From contig NC_085866.1 in the NCBI RefSeq assembly GCF_034702125.1, positions 17,917,315 through 17,981,314 of the forward strand: a stretch of 64,000 nt of DNA, in the 5' to 3' direction. Origin of the DNA: Engraulis encrasicolus. Lineage: Eukaryota; Chordata; Actinopteri; Clupeiformes; Engraulidae. The notes below the pieces were generated by a model, which saw only the letters and a list, made by a program, of their open reading frames with translations, was not told the origin of the DNA and searched no databases. Of the stretch, positions 1 through 39,125 are shown one piece after another (the stretch's first letter is position 1; every line of letters begins with the position of its first letter). A program made the position numbers and the translations under genes.

Positions 1-11056
<11,056 letters not shown>

Positions 11057-11266
11057 GCCACAGACACGCCCACGCCCACACACTCCCTTACACATCTGTC
11101 TTTCTCTCTCTTTCTAGCCCTTATTTCTGTTCTCTGTCTCTCTCTTTCATCTCTCGCCTCACTCTCCTCCTCCCTGTCCCTTCCTCTTCCTCACTCTTTC
11201 TCTTGCTCTATAACGCTACCACACTGCCCCCACCTCTTTTCTTGGAATGGATCCTAGCCCTCAGCC

Positions 11267-11277
11267 TCTCTCTCCCT

Positions 11278-11360
<83 letters not shown>
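11267..11360. repeat. (CT)n microsatellite in the nol4l 3' UTR
   Basis: About 40 CT units, 210 bases after the stop codon. Confidence 0.95.
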
Positions 11361-11361
<1 letters not shown>

Positions 11362-14308
11362 ACTCCGTTTGTGTCCCCCACAAACCGTTGCCGGGTGTTG
11401 TCTTGGTACTTTCTAGCACTACTACACCGTTTACCCAGGAAACGTCTTCAAATTCCTCATCTGGACTGAAGAACTATCCATATCACAAAAAGAATAACAG
11501 CCCCTAACATGAAAGGAATACTGCTCCTTAAAGAGTAAAGAAAAAAAAATGGAGAGAAGCGAAAGACAGTGAAATGTGTGGACATCAATCTCCCAATACC
11601 TACCACCAAATCGTCTCACCTGCCAAGGGGGTGAGAGGCGTGGGCTCGGAAGCAAGATGTTGTAAACTCAACGTCAGTGAGGTTTGCGGTCCAGGACAGT
11701 TCTCCTCGCCTCCCTCTTTAAGAGACGGGCCTCATACAAGAGGCTCCTCGCATTACCAACTAAAACACTTTCTTTAATGACATATGAGTCTAACTGGAAA
11801 ATATAAAATCATTTTCTTATTTAATGTTTTTTTTTCTTGTTTTGTCAGTTTGATTGTTTTGTTCTTTACATGTATGTGTGTGTTTGTGTGTATGAAAGCA
11901 GAGAGAGTGTGAGAGACTTTAACAAACCTGCTGTAAATAAATGCTCTCAGTGTCCTAAAGCACTTTCCCCCCTACTCCTCCAGACCCCCCCACCCCTTCC
12001 TCCCAGCTCTCCCTGGGGAGGATTGCTTATCTTATGCATAAGGAGATGCCATTGCTACCACCCTGACCTCGTTACCCACCTTTTGAAAAGACAAAAAAAT
12101 ACCTCAGATCTGCCGGGTGTTCTGTGTTCTCAAACCTGACAGACCTCATTGGAGTCGTTCTAACAGTTGGAAAGGGGAAGTTTAAACAGTAAGTTGTACC
12201 TGAAAAGTTTTTAAGTCCAACAGCGTTTCCAGACCAGTCCTGTGTAAATATTGGCGTTTTTAATTTTGTTTCAAACGGAGGTTTCGACTACGACTGTCTG
12301 TGAAATTCCCGTTCCTTTTCTCCTGCCACGATAACAGACCACCCCCACACCTGCCACGCCATCATCTCAAAGACTATCTGCAGGAGTTTATTATGGGGCA
12401 AATTGCACTTGCCATAGCGGGGCCTGGCAAAGCATATGGCGCTCCACATGAGCGGATGGGTCTGACTGCCCCAACTGCTCGGATGCCAAATCCCGCCATC
12501 CTCTGACTGCATGCCACACCGTGTATCCTGGACTCTCCTCTGGGCTTCAACTCACCCCTCATCACTTCTTTCTCCTCCACACCTTTTCTTTTCTGCCTCT
12601 TCCTCTATTGTCCCCCTCTCCCCTTTATTTTGCTCAGTTTGGAGGCGACGAAGGGGCAGCTGTCCCTTCTTTTACTTTCTTTCTTTCTTTTCTTCAAAAA
12701 AAGGCCATTAATTCATGCTGCTGCTATGGACTGTCACTGGACTCCAATTTGCCACAGACCTGAAACCTCAAGAAGACCGGATCAGACCGTCAGCCTGCTG
12801 CACAACCAGACCACCTCAAGACCAAATCCACGAAGGGGCAAACTTTGGAAGAAGTGAACTATTGAAACTTAACAGATGGCCGCAGAGAAACTGACGAGAG
12901 ACATTTGAAAAAAAAAACTGTACTTCAAAAAAAAAAAAAACCGACAACAAAAAAACTGCCGTCTACATTTTGTAAATGTCTTTCTTTTGGTGAAAATTCT
13001 ATTTTTCGTGGGTTGTAACGTGAGTTTGCGTTCCTCAGTTGATTTCATAGAGCTGCTTGCTTTGGGTCTCTTTGTTCCTGTTTCTCTGCCCCTCTCTCAC
13101 AATGATCCTGATGTCTGTATCTTTAGAGAGAATGTTGCTTGGAAGTGAGCTCATCCCACCTACTCTTTTTTTCCTTCAGTTTCACTGTGGGGAATCCTCG
13201 CGGGGCATGAACCTCAGCCCTCCACAAGGGGCCTTCTCTGGTCTTTAACCCTCTAGCCTCCAGCAAACGAAATGAAATCTTGTTTTGTGTTTGTTTTCAA
13301 TATCATTTCATCCATCCAGTTGTCCCGTAGATATGTGCTTCTTTTGTTAAGTTCTCAAGGGCAGTCGGGCTTTAGAGGGGTTTGTTTTACTGTCACGTCA
13401 CTGTAATCTTTGCTCCCTTTTGCACACAGAGAATTGCAGTAGAGAAGCCCCTGTGCCAAGCAGCTAAGGTTGAGAAGTCCGTTGGTTCTCTGTTTATATT
13501 TTAGGGTTGAGTGAAGGCCGGCCAGTGAAGGCGGGTGCGGGTGGGGCCTAGCATGAGGGCAGGAGTGTGGAGACGCAGTAGATAATCCAAGCATGCCTGG
13601 GCCTGGCCACTGCTAACACGCCTTCACTCTGTGCTACAAGATGACGACTGTGATCACACCTACCTGCTGTCACAGTGTGCAGGTTTTTGTGCTGTGTCCA
13701 AGTGTGACTGAATGTGTGAGAGGTCAGATGGACTCAGGCCACCCGATGGGCTCCATGGGTGAAGGATCACAACCTCTCCCTTTCGTTTTTGTTTTTTTAC
13801 CCCCTCTGCCTGGGTTTTTCCGTTTCCATTATTTCTAAAACCACAGCAACTTGATTGGAATGAGAGAAACTAATGTGTTTTATTTACAAGGGATAAGGTT
13901 AACAGACTAAATCTGTGGGATTGTGAAGCGCTGTTGGTTAAAAAACAACAGAGAAATTGAAGAAAATATGCAAAAATGACCAGTTTGTGGCTATACCTCA
14001 CTGTGTTCTTTCCCTCTTGCGCTTCTTACGCTCTCTCTATCTCTCTCGCTCTCATTTCTTCTTTTACCTCTACCCAATGTCAGTGTGACCACTGTGTGGG
14101 CACCCAATCATATTTTTTCGCTCTTCTCTGCGCTTTTTTACTCGTTGTTTCCTTGTGGTGCCTCCCTCGCTCTTGGCCTGCCAGCATGTCTTGCCTCTCT
14201 CCCCTGGGCCTCCAGTTAAGCTGAGCAGTGCAGGGCACCATGGGACCAGAAGAGGAAGGCAGAATGCCAGGCATGGGGAACTGACAAGAAGAAGAGATCG
14301 ATTTCTCA

Positions 14309-14310
<2 letters not shown>

Positions 14311-14385
<75 letters not shown>
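14311..14385. repeat. (CA)n microsatellite
   Basis: About 37 perfect CA units in the probable nol4l 3' UTR. Confidence 0.95.
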
Positions 14386-14386
<1 letters not shown>

Positions 14387-15462
14387 ATCTCAGAAAGATG
14401 TTCACATTCATGCTTACATGCAATTGCTCAGCGTCCCCTTCTACCCCCCTAACTCCAAAGCTTGTCCTTGTAATGTTGAATTATGGGACAGGGCTGAGGG
14501 GCCACCCTGCCTGCGAAGTGTCCTTCATTCTGTTTGTCAGGTGCTTTAAGAAAGTGCCGCTGCAGTAATGAATGGATCCACACACCTCCGTGCCCCACCA
14601 ACACCACGTTACCCTTTACCCTCAACACACAACCCCACCCAACCTCACTTAGAAAATGACATTGTCATGCGCTGCTACTACTACTACTGCTTGTGCTGAA
14701 GCTCTCTAACCTCACTTGCCACTAAGCTCTGCCACAGTTTAACAGAGAAGGAACTTTAAAAGAAAGTAAAATCATCCAGAGTTCTGCATTAGTTTGAAAA
14801 AAAAGAAACATCAAGGGACAACAGTTTAAAAAAAAAACAACAAAAAGGTTGAAAAGAGGCAAGGTTGTTAAATGACAACGCTCTTGCTAAATACTTTGAC
14901 TTCCTTTCCCCCCGTTCGTTACCGTTCCACTCAATATTTGCTTTCTCACGGGACAGACAACTTCAAGAAAACAAAACTATTCAAACCGAACAATGAAAAA
15001 AAATCTTAGGCAGAAGACAATCTTGGAAAGGTGTATCCTCACTGTTTTGATTTCCACTCCTCTTTCTGTGTGCAGCTATAGTATATAACAGTGGACTTGG
15101 GAGACCATAGAGTATTTTAGCCATAATCAAGAGCATTCTCAGATATCTGACTTTTCAGGGCCTCTGGAGAGACGACTTGTTGGCCCCACTGTCGACACCT
15201 TTTTTGGAAACCTGATTTCTATTTTTATTAGTGTGACGGTTATTATTACAGTTATTATTTTATAAATACTTTTTTTGTATTACAAGTATAAGTGGTCTTT
15301 TCAGAGATATTTTGTACAATATCAAAATATCACAAGTGACGTTAATTCTGTATTGCCTATATACATTCCAAACCAGGATGTCAAATCACTCAGCAGCCTG
15401 TCCCAAACAGCGTCACAAAGCCTGCTGCATATCAGTGGACAATCCCCTGCAAGCACACAGGC

Positions 15463-15477
15463 ACACACACAGACACA

Positions 15478-15511
<34 letters not shown>
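15463..15511. repeat. (CA)n microsatellite
   Basis: Interrupted then perfect CA units in the probable nol4l 3' UTR. Confidence 0.9.
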
Positions 15512-15513
<2 letters not shown>

Positions 15514-15744
15514 AATACATCACAATGCCGTGTTCTCTTGTCTTAAATGTTCAACAATGTTTGCAAATTACGCAAACACATACATTCTGATAATGTACCA
15601 TCTAATTGAGAGAGAGAGAGAGGGAAAAGATAACATTCCCTTCAGTTGTGTGGAAGGAGATATGGGACCTGAGTGTGTTTTCCAGGTGTGGAAAGTCACC
15701 AGCTCTTTATCTTCTCTCTAATCTGACCCCGATCAGGGCTATAT

Positions 15745-15845
<101 letters not shown>

Positions 15846-17390
15846 CACACAGACACACACAGACATGTATTGTAACTCATGAAGGGACAGTCCACAGACA
15901 TTTCAGGAGGTGCATGCAGGTGTGACGCTCGATGAGGCTTCTGCTGGTGTGAACTCTCACTCATAGTAGTCTGTTTGGTCAGATGTGTAGCTCTGCAAAA
16001 AAGAAAAGAAAAAAGGTATTAAAAACACATACACAACAGAGAAAGAAATGTAACTTTTTATTTTTCTATCAAGGGCAGCATATAGCCACAGTCCAGTCAC
16101 AAAATGGTTATCCAGCCATTGTCGTCTTTTGTCATTTGATGGTATTGTGGGTTACTCTTGTTTCCTTTTTTAAAATTTCTTTCCCTGTTTTACCCTAACT
16201 GCACCAGATACCAACAGTCTGGCTTCAGTTTTTGGAATTTGTAACTAATACCAATGTGAAATGAACTGTAATTCCCCCTCTTCATTTTGGACTCAGTGAA
16301 AGTGTGATGTTTACATGTACAGACTTTTGAAATTATCTTTTGTCAGGTTTTTTTGCTTTTGATTTATTTATGTTTGTAGCATACAAACAATTCCCTTTCC
16401 CCTGACAACACATGTCTTTAATTTATTATTACTGGCTCATTGAAGGGAAATGGGACTAGCGTACTGTCTGAAACTTGGTTCATAGATACCACAGTGAGAG
16501 ATGAGGGCTTGTGCAGGGGTGATACTACAAAGGTGATTAAATTATGAACCTGGTTAAGTCAAACCCACAGTGAGGCTAGTTGTAGACCTGTTTGTAGACA
16601 GTTCAGGGATTTATTCCCTCAACTAAATGAATTCCACCAGGCTCTACTTCCACCTGTTTTTACTACCTCTGGGTTAAAGGCCTAAGGTTTCATGTTCCAC
16701 CTTTTGTAGTTCACCCCTAAATCAGGGTGGAGTCAGTCAGAGAGAGTCCTTGCCTTGTACACACGCTCCTGCCTCAGTTGACATAGCCTGGGTGCTGTGG
16801 CCTTAGCCAGGCACCTAGCCTACCACTCGCCAACAACTCAAGTCTGCTACTCAAATAATGTATAAGCCATTACACGCCCTCATATAGGGTCTCAAGTGTT
16901 AAATACAAATAATCCATGTTGTGAAAATGGCAGACGAACAAACCTCAGGAAAAAAAAAGATTTTTGTGTATAAATGTCTAATTGAAGGCCCATTTCCCCT
17001 CTTTGACAGCATTTAAATTATAAAACAATTATTATTTTTATTTTGTGTTAACAGTGGATATTCTTTTCAGTACATGTGGCTGAATTCTTTTAAAAAAAAA
17101 AGTGTTGCTAAATATATATGTGAAACAACAGAAAAAAGATGAAAACTCCATTTCAATTTGTTTCAATGCAAAACAGCATGGGCGGCTCTCTTACCTAACA
17201 TATCAATTTAACAGAAGAATCCAATGATTTCAAATTAAGCTTTTTCATTGTGATGTCACGGCTTAGGTAAAATATTTCATTACATCCAAATGTGACTTCT
17301 TTTTTTCTTCCCAAGCTGTACCTCACAAAGCTAAATATACTAATAAAAACCGTGTGCTATATATATCAGATTTGTGGGTGCATTGTCTTC

Positions 17391-18530
17391 ATTTTATATA
17401 GGTTGGGCAAAGTGCAAAGTTCAGGTAGTCTGACCAAAATATAGGCCTAGGCCTACTGTAAATCTATATCAGTGAAGACCGAAGGTGGTGTAGGGATTAT
17501 GGAGGTAGCAAGAGGAAGCAAGTGTTTATAGTCTTTCTGGAATGTTTCCACACATTTTCTGGTACTTCACACAATTCTGAAAACATCTCACCCATTTCCC
17601 AACTCCCCTAACCAATGTCACTGAACTCGGAGCACAATTAATTCTTTACACTCATATTAACAAGTTGTAAAATACACTTTTCCCAAAACACTACACACAC
17701 TTCTGCGGATTTTACACGATTTTCATGTAGAAAAGTGCTAGTTTTCTCATGGATCACACTATCTTTCAAAATACTAAAATCAATTGCCATACGACGTCCT
17801 CATCACATTGGCAAACTTATTTACCCGTTTACATTCTGCAATCATCACCCTACAAAGACACACATTGCATGTGACAGTGATGAAAACACGAATGGATGCA
17901 GTCAGAACACTTTTTTATTCTCTAAAATATGTAATTCAAGAAATCACTTCCATATGGTTACCCAATAGTTTACAGTAAATTAGTGCAACTTTTTTCAATG
18001 TCAGAAAAATATGTAAAATGTATTTTTTTTGGCACACGTCTGTCTGCTCTGAGTCTAAAAACAATAATTCGGTATTTTACCACAGAAAGATACACTAGTC
18101 TTCAGTAAGTGGACACTGACCAAAATAATGCCTGCTGTGCGTCATGGTGAGTGTAGGCCTATAATGTTCCACCATATGCACATTAGTGTTCAAATGCAAG
18201 TGTGTGAATTAAAAATGCTTGTGTTTGTATTTTGAGTACAAAATTGCCATTTTAGAAGAGGGTACATTGTCTTCTTGGGACAAGGGCAAGGCGTCCATTT
18301 TTTCAGGAGAAGTCAGGGGTTTTGTCCGTTGTGTGTGAGATTTTTGGATATGTGTGTACTGTAGAGTTTTGAGAATTCGAGACGTGATTGCAGAAATTGT
18401 AAACAATCGAGAAAAACTGTAACTAAATGAAATTGAAATGAAACATAGACTTGGACTTAAACCACACGTATGGCTCTGAAAGTAGGCCTATAGATGTGCT
18501 TGTGGTAAGGCGAAAATGGTTCATTAGCTA
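17391..18530. other. Intergenic AT-rich DNA, nothing recognised
   Basis: No gene, RNA gene or transposon end is supported between the inferred nol4l 3' end and the piggyBac element. Confidence 0.5.
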
Positions 18531-19088
18531 TTAACTCATTCAGTGCCAGCCATTTTCAAATTCAGAACATCCCAGTGCCAGGCTTTTTTCAACATTTGAG
18601 TGTTTTTTCAAGAGCCATAAAAAATTGAGTTCTTTGTCCATGTGAACAACAAACATACCAGATCAAACTTCAGACTTTCCTTTATCATCAGAAAAAAACA
18701 GGTTGTTTGTACCCTTTTCCATTCTTTAGTAATAGTCTCCTGAACATGGGTGGGTATCACTAAAAATGCTGATTTCTGACAGCAAAGCTGAGAAAAAAGG
18801 CTTTTTGTGAAAAGCAACATTTCAAGCAGAAAATGGCTTTGATCATAATTATTTTTACTTCAGTGGCATCTCAAACATTTTGAAAAGTCATCCATTATAT
18901 AACGAACCACAAATAACACCGACAACATTTTTTAAGAATAAAAAATAAACATTTATTAGGCTATTACAACCACATTTCGAAGATTCTTCTGCTAAAGGCA
19001 AACATTCATAGAAAACATTGTGTAAACATTTCAAAGGCAACATTCAAAGTTTTTCAGCAGCCATTTATGTACAGTAGTGCTTCTAGTT

Positions 19089-19227
<139 letters not shown>

Positions 19228-19305
19228 TGCACGTGTCTCTACAGCAAAGCAGGCATATACTGCATGTAAACACTAACAACAACAAAAAACACTTAGCAGC
19301 TCTCT

Positions 19306-19342
<37 letters not shown>

Positions 19343-19354
19343 CCTCACCCAACC

Positions 19355-22268
19355 CTACACATACTTCCTCCTAGTGTGGTAGTCTGTGTAACACTGCCCT
19401 GGATGCAAGGGAACAGTACAGGCCTTACAGATCCATCTCGAGTCCCTCCTCTGGCCCCTTTTCATATAGACTCTACACTTCCTTCTCTTCCCCCCCGGCA
19501 GCTGTACAAGTACGTATTTGGCTAGGTCCCTATCTAGCCTGCTCTCTGGGTCATTATTATACGGTGCTCTTGGTGCATGCCTGCCTGCATCCAAGTCCCC
19601 AGCTTCAACATCCCCAACTACACCCTCCTCCTGCATCTGCTCCCCTTTCCCATGCTCTTCCACCACCTTACCTGTCCAGGACCTCACGATTCTGCGTGTA
19701 AACTCCAAGAGAGGTTTGCACTTTCTTGGGTGCCGGGCTCTGTAAAGGACAAATGCATTGAATATGCAAAGCTGGAACAGGTAGGCTACAAATTTCTTGG
19801 ACCAGTTCAGCGTTCTACGCGTGAAGGGGTTATAGGCAATGTTTTGGTCCAGTTTGTCCACCCCATTCATGTTGGAGTTGTAGGCTACCACACACTCCGG
19901 CTTGAGCTGCTCAACCTTGTTCCTCTGCCCCCTCTGCCACACCTCAACTCTCTGCATCTTGTCTTGGTGGCAGGTTGAGATCATCTTCACCATCCTTTTG
20001 TCCTGCCAAGCAGTAACCATCACCTTGTCATTGTGTAGCATAATTCTCCCCCCAACCTCCAAGTTATTCTTGGTCGCCTCCCTGATGACCTTGGGCTCCC
20101 CCCTATTCGCTCTCAGTGTGCCACAGACATTTGTTTTTTTCCTCCAGGAGACGCTCACATAGTGAAACTGAATTGTAGAAGTTATCCATGAATAATGTGT
20201 ACCCATGGCCTGGCAGACGATCCAGGAGGTTGAACACAGTCTCTGGCAAGGTATTAGCTTCCCCGACATAGGGCTGCATATTGAAACAGTAACCTGTGGC
20301 AGAATCACACAGAATGTATGATTTTAGCCCGTATTTTACAGGCTTTAGAGGGTTGTACACCCTGAAAGCCAACCGCCCCCTCCACAGCATCATCCCCTCA
20401 TCAATGCAAATGTTTTTGCTTAGGTTGGTACAGCTCTTTGAACTTTCCCACTATGTAATCTATCACAGGGCGTACCTTGTACAGTTTGTCATTAGGGTTC
20501 TGTTCTGCTTTGTTGTTGAAATGGAGGAACTTCCATATGAGTTGGAATCTGTTCCTTGGCATGGTTTTGCTAAAGTGAGGTGTAGCATCAATTTCATCAA
20601 CACTACAGTACAAGTGAAGACTAGGCTTTTTTACATACCCGGTGAGAAAGGTAAGACCAAGAAATCGTTTAAGCTCTGGCACGGACACTGGTTTCCATGC
20701 TTTACCTCTGCTATGTGGTAGCTGTTCAGGGTGTGCAGCGAAATACTGACGAACACACAGGTTTGTCTGTTCCACAATATTATTGAGCAGTTCATCAGTG
20801 AGGAACAAGCCCAAGAAGTCGGCTGGCTGGTCGCTGTCCTGTGCTGCTGCAGCATTCTGGGGTCCAGGGATGGCGGAGAAGGGAATCTCACTCGGATGCC
20901 AGTCCTCATGGCGCCAGTCCCCTGTGTCTGTGCCCTGCTTAGAGGCTCTGCCTGATTTACGACCTGTAAATTACATGAATGGATTGCACAATTGTCATGA
21001 CCATCTTATTTATTGTGGTGGTATGATGCACATATTTATATAAAATTACATACCTTTAGTTTTTGATTTGGTAGCAGGCCTAGGGATGGGAGCTGTGCTT
21101 GAAGAACCACCACCACCCATTACACACACACAGTAGGCTACATGAGTTACAATTGTTTAGTATAGTCTGTAGCAGTTGTGAAAACAAATTCAAAAGATGC
21201 TGGTGCAGGAACAGGACGGGCTGCACTAACTCTGCAGCAGTGAATGTTATCAAAACAATGGAATTCAAAAGATGCTACGTGAAATAATGAAAAGGAGGGA
21301 CAGTCACACTGGTAACACGTGATAAAAACAATGACATTCAAACGTTATCAAAACAAGTAAATTCAAAAGATGCTCCGTGAAGTAGGCTATGAACCAATGC
21401 GGCTAAAATATGATCTGGAAAGTATGGAACGTGCCAGCAATACACCCCATTACATCAAACCAAAGTTGGTGCGTAAATGAGAGCTGATAGCGCTTCAATG
21501 TGGGGATTTCATTTCATTGCGCTCAGCAGTACTTTTTATCCAAGGTAACTGACGATCGACGACAAACTCAGCAGCAGCAAAACGCTGTTATAGCCAATGC
21601 ATGGTAGTGCAATTACATTTATTGACGCACAAAAGCGCAGCAATGTCTTACCTGTATTCGCAGCTCTGTTACAAGGAGGGGGTGTCTCAGACCGCCCAGA
21701 TGCGTCTGTAAAATGATCAATTGCTTCATGTTAGTACTAGTAAAAATCAGAAAATGAACTGACTGAACTAGCGCGTGTGGGGGAAAGGAACATGCATCAG
21801 CATTCAACCCAAACTTCAGCTCAACTCACCTGCTGAATGTTCACGAGTCCTTCGGGTAGGCTGGGGGGACGCGCTCCTGCTGCTACCTGGGGAGCTACCA
21901 GGTATCCAGTCATCAGAGCTATCTGGGTCTGGTTCGCTGAACTCCGAGTCATGATCAGGGGAGGCACCGCGACTTCTCTCTGCCCTTCTGCCTCTGCTCG
22001 TAGAGGGCTCGCTGTAATCCGATTCTTCAGGGGAAGCACTGCGTCTCTCTGTTCTTTGCCTTTTGTCTCTGCTACGCTCTGTGCAATCCGATCCATCAGA
22101 GGAGGCACTGCGACTTATGCTGGTAGGCTGCTGGCTGTAATATGATTCATGGTTTCTGCCTCTGGCTTCCCCTTGCGTGCTAGTGGGTCCTCTTGAAAGG
22201 CTCTGTTGCAAAGTTAGCTGCTTGAAATGGCCGGCTGGCCGCCGCCTCTTGTTGCGCCCTCTTGCCAT
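19355..22268 (-). pseudogene. piggyBac transposase (PGBD4-like, DDE_Tnp_1_7), spliced, with two frameshifts
   Basis: Four exons are inferred on the minus strand: 22268-21830, 21705-21652, 21137-21054 and 20963-19355, all GT-AG and joining in phase 1. The first is a Ser/Arg/Glu-rich N-terminal region (MARGRNKRRRP start), probably nuclear and disordered. The last holds the catalytic fold: IDEGM, FMDNFYNS and GVDKLDQ carry the three catalytic aspartates, followed by a C-terminal Cys/His finger of the CxxC...CKAC...CxxxYHT type. The usual second Cys of the first CxxC appears to be Tyr. Two one-base shifts break the last exon: near 20,418 (an A5 run) and near 20,125 (an A7 run), each needing one base fewer. 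With both removed, the total is a whole number of codons (about 727 aa). The small exon at 21137-21054 is the least certain. The breaks may be real decay or homopolymer errors. Confidence 0.88.
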
Positions 22269-22944
22269 GGTGTCGGAGACGCTACTCTGTTTATCATTCC
22301 TTTATATACACAACGCGTCTTCTTCGCACACATTCTCCAATCACAAAAACAAAGAAAGAAACAAATACTGCCCTCTAGTTTTAGGCTGGCATCATGCGTG
22401 AAGGTCAAGCAATACTGTTTGGAGAATGATCGGTGCGTTGGAATAGTAGTCTTACTACGAAACAGATTCACTTTGCACAGTGGAACAGTCTGCTGCGCCA
22501 GTGTTAGCTGATTGAACCCTCCTGTCAGCATATTAGTGGGCCTATTTGTTTTGTGTATCGTTTTGATTATGTGTCAGACATTTCTTGATCAGGCTAGTTA
22601 GCAGTGTGTTAGCAATGTAGGCCTATCATTAGTCAGATCCCCTATGTAGCCTACCTAGCTCGTTTCCAATGAAAAGTGTTTTAAACTAGAGATCAAAGAA
22701 GTGGACTAGTTTCTTTTTTGAGACGAGGTTAAAATATCACATATCCCCACAGACACTGCTCACACACCATCCACAGTTTGAGTTCCCTTGTGATTACAAC
22801 TCTAATTTTTTTACACAAGCCAGATCAACGTGTTAGGCACCGCCCCCCATAAAAAAACGCAATTGACTCGATATCAAGTCTTTGGCACTGTGCCACACAT
22901 TCTGAAAAAACGCGGTTTCGAGTCAATGGCACTGAATGAGTTAA

Positions 22945-23060
22945 TGTCACATTAACTGACGCTTTCATCCAAAACGAGTTTTGGAGCAGTGCTAGTCGGG
23001 GACCTCCAGCCAATGGCTGGCAGCCATGGATGAGGGTACTGAGGAGAACACACATTCCTA
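22945..23060 (-). repeat. Degenerate fish SINE-like fragment
   Basis: ACATTAACTGACGCTTTCATCCAAA followed by a body ending near AGCCATGGATGAGGG resembles, within one or two mismatches per motif, the 3' part of the tRNA-type SINE seen at 36,309-36,475. The piggyBac element sits at its edge. Confidence 0.4.
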
Positions 23061-23871
23061 CTGGATGTTAAACCTGCTACTGTACATTCTGATCATAAGA
23101 TCAACTCTTTGACCATAGAGCCAAGACAACGAGAACTGCCTATGGCATTGGTGCCCAAAACACTGGTGGTGCGTAAGCACAAAGGCCTGATCACCTTTGA
23201 ATTTGAGGTAGACTAGTGGGGTCTTATAACATATATATCACTGTAGGCTGTAGACATAGTAAGGATATCTGCAAAATAACCACGGTGGCTCGTGTCTACC
23301 ACGCGCAATAGACTAGTACAATATGTGCGATGTGCGCACGTTGTTGTTCTGAGCGAAACGCACGACGACGCACAGGTGCAGTAATGGACGGGACGCATCC
23401 CTTCCCTTGGGTTGTGTCACACGCTAGGTTACCACCACCACAATTGCAGTAATGAAAAAGAGCATCCCCTGGGGCGTATAGGGCCTAGCCTATGTCTTTA
23501 AGGATGACGTTTGCAGGACAGACAGTGGGTGTCCTTCCTGGACAGGCTCAATGAAATTTATTTTTCAACACGGCTTCGCGAATTTATACCTCAGCAATCA
23601 ACATGCCGTTTCCGCATTCCCACGATGCGTTTAGTGCTGTGAATGCGATCCATCTGAAGACAGAACCGGTTCCACCAGATCCTCTACTGCTGTGAAGTGC
23701 ATTGCGAAAAATTACGACGAATAGAGACCATAGATGTGTTGACTAGCGGTGGTCAGTGATCTGAGGAGACGGCGAACAGGATTTTTTTTTCTTTTACTTT
23801 AATCGTCGTGTCCAGCCCACGCATACTCTGGATACCCCCAGCGCCTCGAGAGTCCGAGAAATCGGCTTGGG
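23061..23871 (+). promoter_or_regulatory. Upstream flank of srms (promoter and 5' UTR region, boundaries not resolved)
   Basis: This interval holds no coding sequence. It becomes more GC- and CpG-rich toward the start codon (for example around 23,290-23,400 and 23,620-23,860), which fits a promoter and 5' UTR. No TATA box or start site can be assigned by eye. Confidence 0.35.
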
Positions 23872-37540
<13,669 letters not shown>

Positions 37541-38642
37541 AAGCAGCTGGGCAGCTCTACGGTGCAGAGGAAGGACAAAATGGATGCAGAGAGTGAGGTC
37601 AAAGCAACGGGGGAAGCCATGTCTGGAAGGTCAAAGACGAAAGAAGGGAAAAAGAACTAAAGAATCACTATAACACTAAGTATATGCACTATACCACATG
37701 ACCACAGGGGCACACAGTGTTGCTGGCATAGTGGTGTCCATTTGTACCTTTATAAGAATAATGATCAATGATTCCTAATGATCAACCCCTGGCTTTTATT
37801 TTATTTTATTTTTTATTTTATTTTAAAATGAGGCGTATGTGCAATAAGGAGCCTAGGGTCCATCGTGTTGGCTAAGCCAGGTTTGGTTGAGGTGACACTG
37901 GGGGTTGTGAGTGGGCGTGCTCAGAGTAGCATTCAGAGAGAAGCTGGCATCAAGTTCAACAACAAAAGCTAGCAAGTCTTTGTTCTTTGTCTGTGAGGTT
38001 TAGAAAGATGTCACACATGATCTGTAGAACTCAAGAGTTGACCATAACTCACAGCGTAGCATCATGCTTGTATAGAATCCTAGCTTGACTGATATTTTAA
38101 AGATGCATTCCAACCCTAATCCTTTCTTTAGGGTTTTTTTTCTCCATTTAATACATATTAGATGTATTCGTTAGACTGCATATAGCAACCTAGATTCCGA
38201 AGCTACAGTATAATTCTACATGTTCCAAGTCATCTGGTTTGACATGTGCACTTAATACCTGTGGCCTGCCCATCAGTAGCTGCACTCTCACACATCGCTG
38301 GAATTATTTTAGGTTCATGGAGATTGATCAAACAACTGATAACTACATGTTCTGCATGTTCTGGTGGAAAGGGAACATTTGCATTCTAACGCCCATAAAA
38401 AATAGGCGGTCAGAGACTGTAATCAGTGAAGTGCTTTGCATAACACCTTTAAAAAAATAACATCAGTCATGGAGTGCCTCTTTGGACTTAGAATCCACCT
38501 CAGGAGAAGTGGAGAAGTGGAGAGGGGGGACGCCACCGGAGACTTGGCCTGATCCACTCAGCACTACAGGCCAGCAGCAGGTCATGGTAGAAGAGAGCTA
38601 ATGTTTACAGCGAACTTACGTGCCAACAATGGACTTTCAGAC

Positions 38643-38741
<99 letters not shown>

Positions 38742-39125
38742 CAGTCAGTATGGTGAACATGAGTTCTAGCCATGTATGGACTCGAAGAATAAGATGTAGC
38801 TGGCATGTTGGCTTGCGCATGGTTGCATAATGATGGTGATTGTTTCATTTACTTTTTATTAAGAGTGTTATTAACATGTATTAACGTTTAAATTATGAAA
38901 TGCAAAATGTGTTTGAAATGAAAGTATTTGTATCTGGACTATAAAAGGAAGCACAGGAGCCATATAATCAAAATCTTCCTTATATTTTCTGTTCTTCCAA
39001 GGTTGCAACCATTGATGTTAAAATGACTTGAAGTCTTCCTGAAAATGTGTCAATATTTTACATTTGCCACTGAATTTCTGAAGCAAGTCATAATTGTAAA
39101 AAATAAAATCAATATTTTTCAATAT
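37541..39125 (+). other. srms 3' UTR
   Basis: Non-coding sequence after the stop. AATAAA near 39,103 is a likely polyadenylation signal, with a GT-rich stretch about 30 bases on. It includes a (CA)n tract at 38,646-38,741. Only about 330 bases separate it from the ptk6 start codon. Confidence 0.6.
38646..38741. repeat. (CA)n microsatellite in the srms 3' UTR
   Basis: About 47 CA units. Confidence 0.95.

Noticed and set aside
14070..14568. Long Thr-His or Cys-Val repeat reading frames
   Set aside because: Dinucleotide repeats are open in several frames by nature. The same applies at 19,031-19,382, 31,517-31,975, 42,789-43,293, 51,583-52,510 and 62,735-63,118.
19355..20968. Domesticated piggyBac host gene
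   Set aside because: Intact terminal repeats and TTAA duplications show a mobile element, and the frame is broken twice.
21816..22268. Independent Arg/Ser-rich nuclear protein gene
   Set aside because: It lies inside the piggyBac element and joins by a good GTGAGT donor, in phase, to the transposase exons.
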